In this document: in pieces, positions 59,501 to 64,000 of the stretch
Numbering within the stretch: position 1 is the first letter of the stretch
Layout: every line of letters begins with the position of its first letter
Source of the DNA: Argopecten irradians
Taxonomy: Eukaryota; Mollusca; Bivalvia; Pectinida; Pectinidae
Length of the DNA stretch: 64,000 nt
Assembly: GCF_041381155.1 (NCBI RefSeq)
Contig: NC_091134.1
Span: forward strand, 10,758,755-10,822,754
Direction of reading: 5' to 3'
Translations under genes and position numbers: made by a program
Notes under the pieces: generated by a model
What the model was told of the DNA's origin: nothing
Seen by the model: the letters and a program-made list of their open reading frames with translations, nothing else
Databases searched by the model: none

Positions 59501-60927
59501 GTAGGACAGGGGCAGGTTAAGCCTGTTCATGCCAAAGTAGAATCAATTATAGATTTTCCATCTCCTGGAAGCAAGAGAGAGCTGATGAGATTTCTTGGTA
59601 TGGCTGGATACTACAGAAAATTTTGTCAAAATTTCTCTGTTATAGCAGCTCCACTTACTGCTTTGTTAAAGAAAAATGTCAAATTTGTCTGGTCAGACGA
59701 ATGTAAGTCTGCCTTTGAGAAATTGAAAGCCATACTATCAATCTCACCAGTTCTGACTGCTCCAGATTTTAATAAACAGTTTAAACTGTTTGTTGACGCC
59801 AGTGATGTAGGTGTTGGTGCTGTTTTGATGCAAGAAGGTACTGAACAAATTGACCATCCAATTTGTTATTTCTCGAAAAAGTTTGACAAACACCAGAGAA
59901 ATTATTCCACCATTGAGAAAGAATGTTTAGCGTTGATTTTGGCCTTGAACCAATTTGATGTGTATCTCTGCACTACAGTTGTGCCTGTGTTGGTCTTCAC
60001 CGACCACAACCCTTTGACATTCATTGGGAAAATGAAAAACAAAAACCAAAGAATTCTCAGGTGGAGTTTGACTTTGCAAGAATACAATCTTGACATCAAA
60101 CATATCAAAGGGAAAGACAATATTCTAGCAGATGCTTTATCAAGGATTTAAATATTACTTGATATGTCAAGAAAGTTTCCTTTTCAAGAAAACTTTCTTT
60201 TCTTTAAGGAGGGGTGTGTTATGTATGACACTAAATACATGTAGTTATGAGATAAGGGAGATAACTCCTATAGCTTTTTTTATCAATACATCCTATCAAG
60301 GTCATATCATTGATTTAGGTTATAGAACTTTCTAGAATATAATCATGTATAAACAAATATGTTTGTAAACATGTTGATTTTAAGTAGAGATCTAGAATGA
60401 TCTATTTCCAGAAAGTTATGTGTGTTTACTTGTTTACTGTTTTTAGTTAGATATTTCTAGAAGTAGAAGGTTCTCCAATATTCTTGAATTACGGTTTAGA
60501 TATATATTCTCCAGCTGTCCAAGGCTAATCAGAACTGTAATGAGACCTGTAATAAGACATATCAAGAATTGTACAGCGCCATATAAGATTCTATTGGGAG
60601 AGCTATTGTGACTTTATCTGTGGATTATTACAACACTTTGTGTGGATTTATTCATATTGCCTGGAACTTTACAAATCATCGGTGGACATTCAATTTCCTT
60701 GTGGATTTGTGATTATTGTTAATTTGAAACCTGGAAGGATCAAGGATTATACCAGGACATTCGCATACAGATAAGTAACACTTTAAATCATCGTACTAGT
60801 CTTGTACCACCACCAATTACTTTAGATATTGTAAACCATCTCTGTATAATATTGTATATATAATTAAATTGTGTTTTGAATTTAGCTGCTGGTTTCTCCT
60901 TTCTGTTATTCGTTAATGTAACAATAT
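56553..60927 (+). mobile_element. Gmr1-type Ty3/gypsy LTR retrotransposon, broken
   Basis: The element is bounded by a 4-bp target repeat ATAT and by ends TGTTATG...TAACA. Parts in order: short 5' terminal piece; retropepsin-like segment (about 56.8 kb, DTGASHSL); integrase with H2C2 finger and core (about 57.5-58.3 kb, HLGVTKTYNRI, YHPESQGALERFHQ); reverse transcriptase (about 58.9-59.6 kb, KPDKTYRFCTDFRK, YIDDVI); RNase H (about 59.75-60.1 kb, FVDASDVGVGA, TDHNPLTFI); polypurine tract and full 3' LTR. Integrase before reverse transcriptase is the mark of the Gmr1 clade of Ty3/gypsy. No gag was recognised. It is a fossil with a small number of breaks, about three. The 5' terminal piece is identical to the start of the 3' LTR, so the insertion looks young. 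Confidence 0.85.
60217..60923 (+). repeat. 3' LTR of the Gmr1-type element
   Basis: About 707 bp, TGTTATGTATGACAC to GTTAATGTAACA, preceded by the purine run AAGGAGGGG. Confidence 0.85.
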
Positions 60928-62183
60928 CTTAAAAAAATAAACATTGGAGAACTATGCAAATATAATGAGTTGAACATATAGATGAATTTGGAAAAAAATC
61001 CACTAATAAAGAGATAAGAAAAAATTCAAAGATAAAATGAAAATAAAACAAATATATAGGAAAATCTAACAATGCGGAAAGACTTTTGACCCGAAACTGT
61101 TGATGTAGCGTTTAAGGTCATGTGCTATATGTCTTTTTTCAGATATTTTAACAGAAGTTTTTAAATAGAATTATATGAATCGTTGAAATAAAAAACAATG
61201 TATCGTCTCAAATCACATTTTATTCCAAACAGAAAACCAAACAACATTTATTCTTCGTGACGTCATCTGTACAGTATTCGCACATTTGTATCAATCTAAA
61301 ATGTATAAAAAAAAAACAACTAAGAATGATATAGGAAAAACAGACGGTCAGCCACCGAGATACATTGTATATCCTTTCGGTAAATAAATGATAGCGGTGG
61401 ATGGGGGGACGAGAGAATGGTACAGCGATACGGTATAAGCACAGGGGTTTGGCTCTATAGACAGTTCCCTCTCTCTCCCTCTCTTTATTTATATTATACA
61501 AGATACTGCGTCACAGTATTACATATATATATGTAATAGAGAGAAACATGTCTATAACCGCAACATAGCAAGCCAAGTACCCAAAACAGGGATAGTATCG
61601 TAATGGCTAGCGAGGTAGGTGTAATCGATAACTTCACTTTCATATATTTCTTTATTTTAAGATAAGGAATTCGAACAAATGATATAATTTTTTCCCGGTG
61701 CAGACTTTGTGCATTTTCAAAATCTATTTTTTTCAGAAAGATGAATAAGGCGGACGAGTCCGCATAAAATCCTATGCATGTATATGTGTAAGTTATTCAC
61801 ATTAATCAGAGACAAATCTGAACAGTATTGCCAGCCGCGCGAGTACACCAAAAAGCCCGCGAAAAAATATCCTACAATCGACTAAAGTTGATTTGTTAGT
61901 TACTTATTTTTGTTGATGTCGATATTTATTGACGTACATTTGATGTGTCGGTAATTATTAACATTCAAGCGAACGAGAGTTATTTGTCTAAGCATACATT
62001 TGTATTTAACATAAAACATGTTTTGTGCCTGTGCTTATCTCAACAGATAAGAATGCAACTGACAATCAATGTTCTCCTATATTTATGATATTGGTATATT
62101 GCGTTAATACCTGTGCATTTTATGTTGCCCTTAAGCATAAATCCCTTAAAATTAAATTATATAACGTAAATTTGATATTATGT
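60928..62183. other. Non-coding stretch
   Basis: No supported exon. ATGGCTAGCGAG followed by GTAGGT at about 61602-61620 could be a short first coding exon, but nothing downstream confirms it. A GAGAGG-type simple run is at about 61468-61490. Confidence 0.4.
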
Positions 62184-62324
62184 AAATACTACCTGCATTA
62201 GAGGGTGACAGTGCCTAGTGTCACCCCGAGGATATCACTGTCACCCGAGGCGAAGCCGGGGGTAACAGTGATATTCCGATGGGTGACACTAGGCACTGTC
62301 ACCCTCTAATGCAGGTAGTATTTA
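62184..62324. mobile_element. Foldback (hairpin) element
   Basis: Arms of about 65 bases: AAATACTACCTGCATTAGAG and GGTGACAGTGCCTAGTGTCA pair with TGACACTAGGCACTGTCACC and CTCTAATGCAGGTAGTATTT. The inner ATATCACTGTCACCC also pairs with GGGTAACAGTGATAT around CGAGGCGAAGCCG. Confidence 0.9.
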
Positions 62325-63886
62325 TTTTATTATACCGAAAGTCTAGAAACAAAACTAGTTTTCAAGTGTTTGCAATCTATTGAAACATTTTTACTGATTT
62401 TAGCAAAAGTCGAACAGTCACCGTCGGCAGTAGAATAGCTTACCAGCATCTACTCAGTAGCACTAACTATCACTGCATTGTTGTCATGTCTCCTGTGTTT
62501 GTTAAAATCTTAACGTTTTTTTTTTTTTAATCTCAATGAATTTTGGTTTCGTCCCGTCGTCTGTTTACAACATTAGCAACGTCAAGAAGACGCTTGAAAT
62601 CGCATGTCTTCCGTTCACCTAATCACCGACGGGTTCATAAAAACCAACATATAGCACTTGGACGGTAAGCGAAAAGGCGTAAACGGAAAGATCCGTCCTT
62701 AATTTGAAAAAAAATCAATAAACATACTAATTATACAACACTATTACTAAATAGATCCAGATAAATTTTGAAGCGTCGCTTAAAAAACAAAGATGGCGTC
62801 GAAAAAAGAAACGAGCGCGCATCTTTTTCGGGCGGTTAATATTTTGCACTGTCAAAAATACACTATCACCCGTTGCTAGGGGGTTGCTACGAACGTGTCT
62901 ATTGTTTCCTATTGTTCTAATGTTACCTGCCGTGTGATAGTGTAAAATACCAAATATCTCTCGACCAATCAGAATGCAGAATTCTCACTTGAGGTATAAT
63001 AAACTTAATTATCGCCTTTTGTCCGTCGTTCTTCAGCCGTCCGTAAGCATTAATAATTCTTTTTACCGCTACAGGTAATATATTCTCGGAAAGTATTTGA
63101 GGTGATTTCTTTTCATTCATATTTCCCGCTTCCTATGAACATGCATATTGTAACTTAGGACAAATCAGAAAACAACATGGCTGACATGGTCAATTTTGCA
63201 ATATAGATCTACCTGATTTTATTTATTCATTGATTCTAAACAAGTTGCCAAACATCCAGAAAATTATCTACTCTTACAGATCATACATCAGTAATTTTGA
63301 TTAATATTGTTTTTTTAGAAAACCGTGTCCTATGAGCAAGCATTTTCACGCTATTTGTAAAAAAAGAAAGTTTCATGGAGTTTTAACGGTGCAAAAATAA
63401 TGATATTTTGAAAATGAAACATCGAAAGACTCAGCAAATAGTATGAACTGAGAGAGCAGACAATATCGTATTGTTATACTAAATTTGGTAAAAATCCGTC
63501 GATAAATAAAGCCATTGTTCTTAGGTGAAAAAATTCGAAACCTTGGAGCAAACAATCACGTCGCCATTTTACCGTCGAGCCGATCTTCTGGAGCACGAAA
63601 ATGACGTTGCAGAATAGTTAGATGACGTCATCGCTATTGTTAAACTGTCGAATTTCAGAGAGCCTAAAAAAGGCCCTTTGGCACTCAACGGTAGTATCAT
63701 AGAGCCTATATATAGTCTCTGTGGCACTCTAGGGGTTAAGGACAAAGCACATTGACAAACGTTTATATTTTTCGTGACCTTGTAAAAATTCAATATGGAC
63801 CCTATAAAGATTATCATTTTCTCCAATTTCATATCAAATCCTTTTCGAATAAACGTGCTTCATATAGGGATTGGATTTCGTTTTTA
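62325..63886. other. No gene recognised
   Basis: AT-rich, short unrelated open frames only. Confidence 0.45.
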
Positions 63887-64000
63887 TGTTAACCATGCTT
63901 GTATGGAGCAATTCCTCTAAGAATATATTCTATGGGGCGCGTTAGCGCCCATATTGAATATATTCTTAGAGGAATTGCTCCATACAAGCTATGGTTAACA
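63887..64000. mobile_element. Foldback (hairpin) element at the window edge
   Basis: TGTTAACCAT, GCTTGTATGGAGCAATTCCT and CTAAGAATATATTC pair with GAATATATTCTTAG, AGGAATTGCTCCATACAAGC and ATGGTTAACA; the centre is GGGGCGCGTTAGCGCCC. The arms are about 50 bases and nearly perfect. The element may extend past the window end. Confidence 0.88.

Noticed and set aside
61749-61766. Hammerhead ribozyme (GCGGACGAGTCCGC)
   Set aside because: The CUGAUGA and GAAA core elements are missing; it is only a short hairpin.

Overview
The window looks like nuclear DNA of a bivalve mollusc. It is AT-rich and intron-rich, with consensus GT/AG splice sites. It holds lectin-like and Ly6/uPAR-like secreted proteins of kinds expanded in bivalves, and it is packed with short repeats, palindromic MITEs and SINE-like tails of molluscan style. 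I cannot name the species. All gene models were read by eye from frame, splice consensus and similarity among the copies inside the window.

Layout. 1-3268 and 21226-24496 are two arms of an inverted repeat (about 3.27 kb each, about 99% alike by eye), separated by an 18 kb spacer. Each arm carries a PAN + C-type-lectin (CTLD) gene: the left on the minus strand (1114-2957), the right on the plus strand (21099-23380). Just inside the left arm sits an orphan CTLD last exon (3279-3505, +). The spacer holds a GPR157-like 7TM receptor gene (7042-10197, +) with a 41-bp minisatellite in its first intron and a 35-bp minisatellite just past its stop codon, followed by repeats and foldback elements. 24.5-32.6 kb holds a 1.1 kb TIR element, the last two exons of a ZYG11/ZER1-family gene (28520-28973, -) and a fourth PAN-CTLD gene without its last exon (31142-32577, -). 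34.9-38.8 kb is a nine-exon gene on the minus strand for a secreted protein with three LU (Ly6/uPAR) domains, each built from a triplet of exons. 39-47 kb is mostly repeats, including a duplicated block. 47.1-51.7 kb is a fifth CTLD gene (+) with an in-frame stop. 52.1-53.5 kb is the 3' part of a second GPR157-like gene (-). From 53.8 kb on the DNA is mobile: a decayed Tc1-like transposase, a palindromic MITE, a broken Gmr1-type Ty3/gypsy element (56.55-60.93 kb) and two further hairpin elements.

How it fits together. The window is a lectin cluster in birth-and-death turnover. Five CTLD loci share the exon plan signal / (PAN) / CTLD-N / CTLD-C with all-phase-1 introns, yet as read each one is defective in a different way. 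A CTLD 3' exon sits beside a GPR157-like gene twice, which suggests an older block duplication. The receptors would act in the plasma membrane; the lectins and the LU protein would be secreted. No operon-like logic, RNA gene or CRISPR array is visible.
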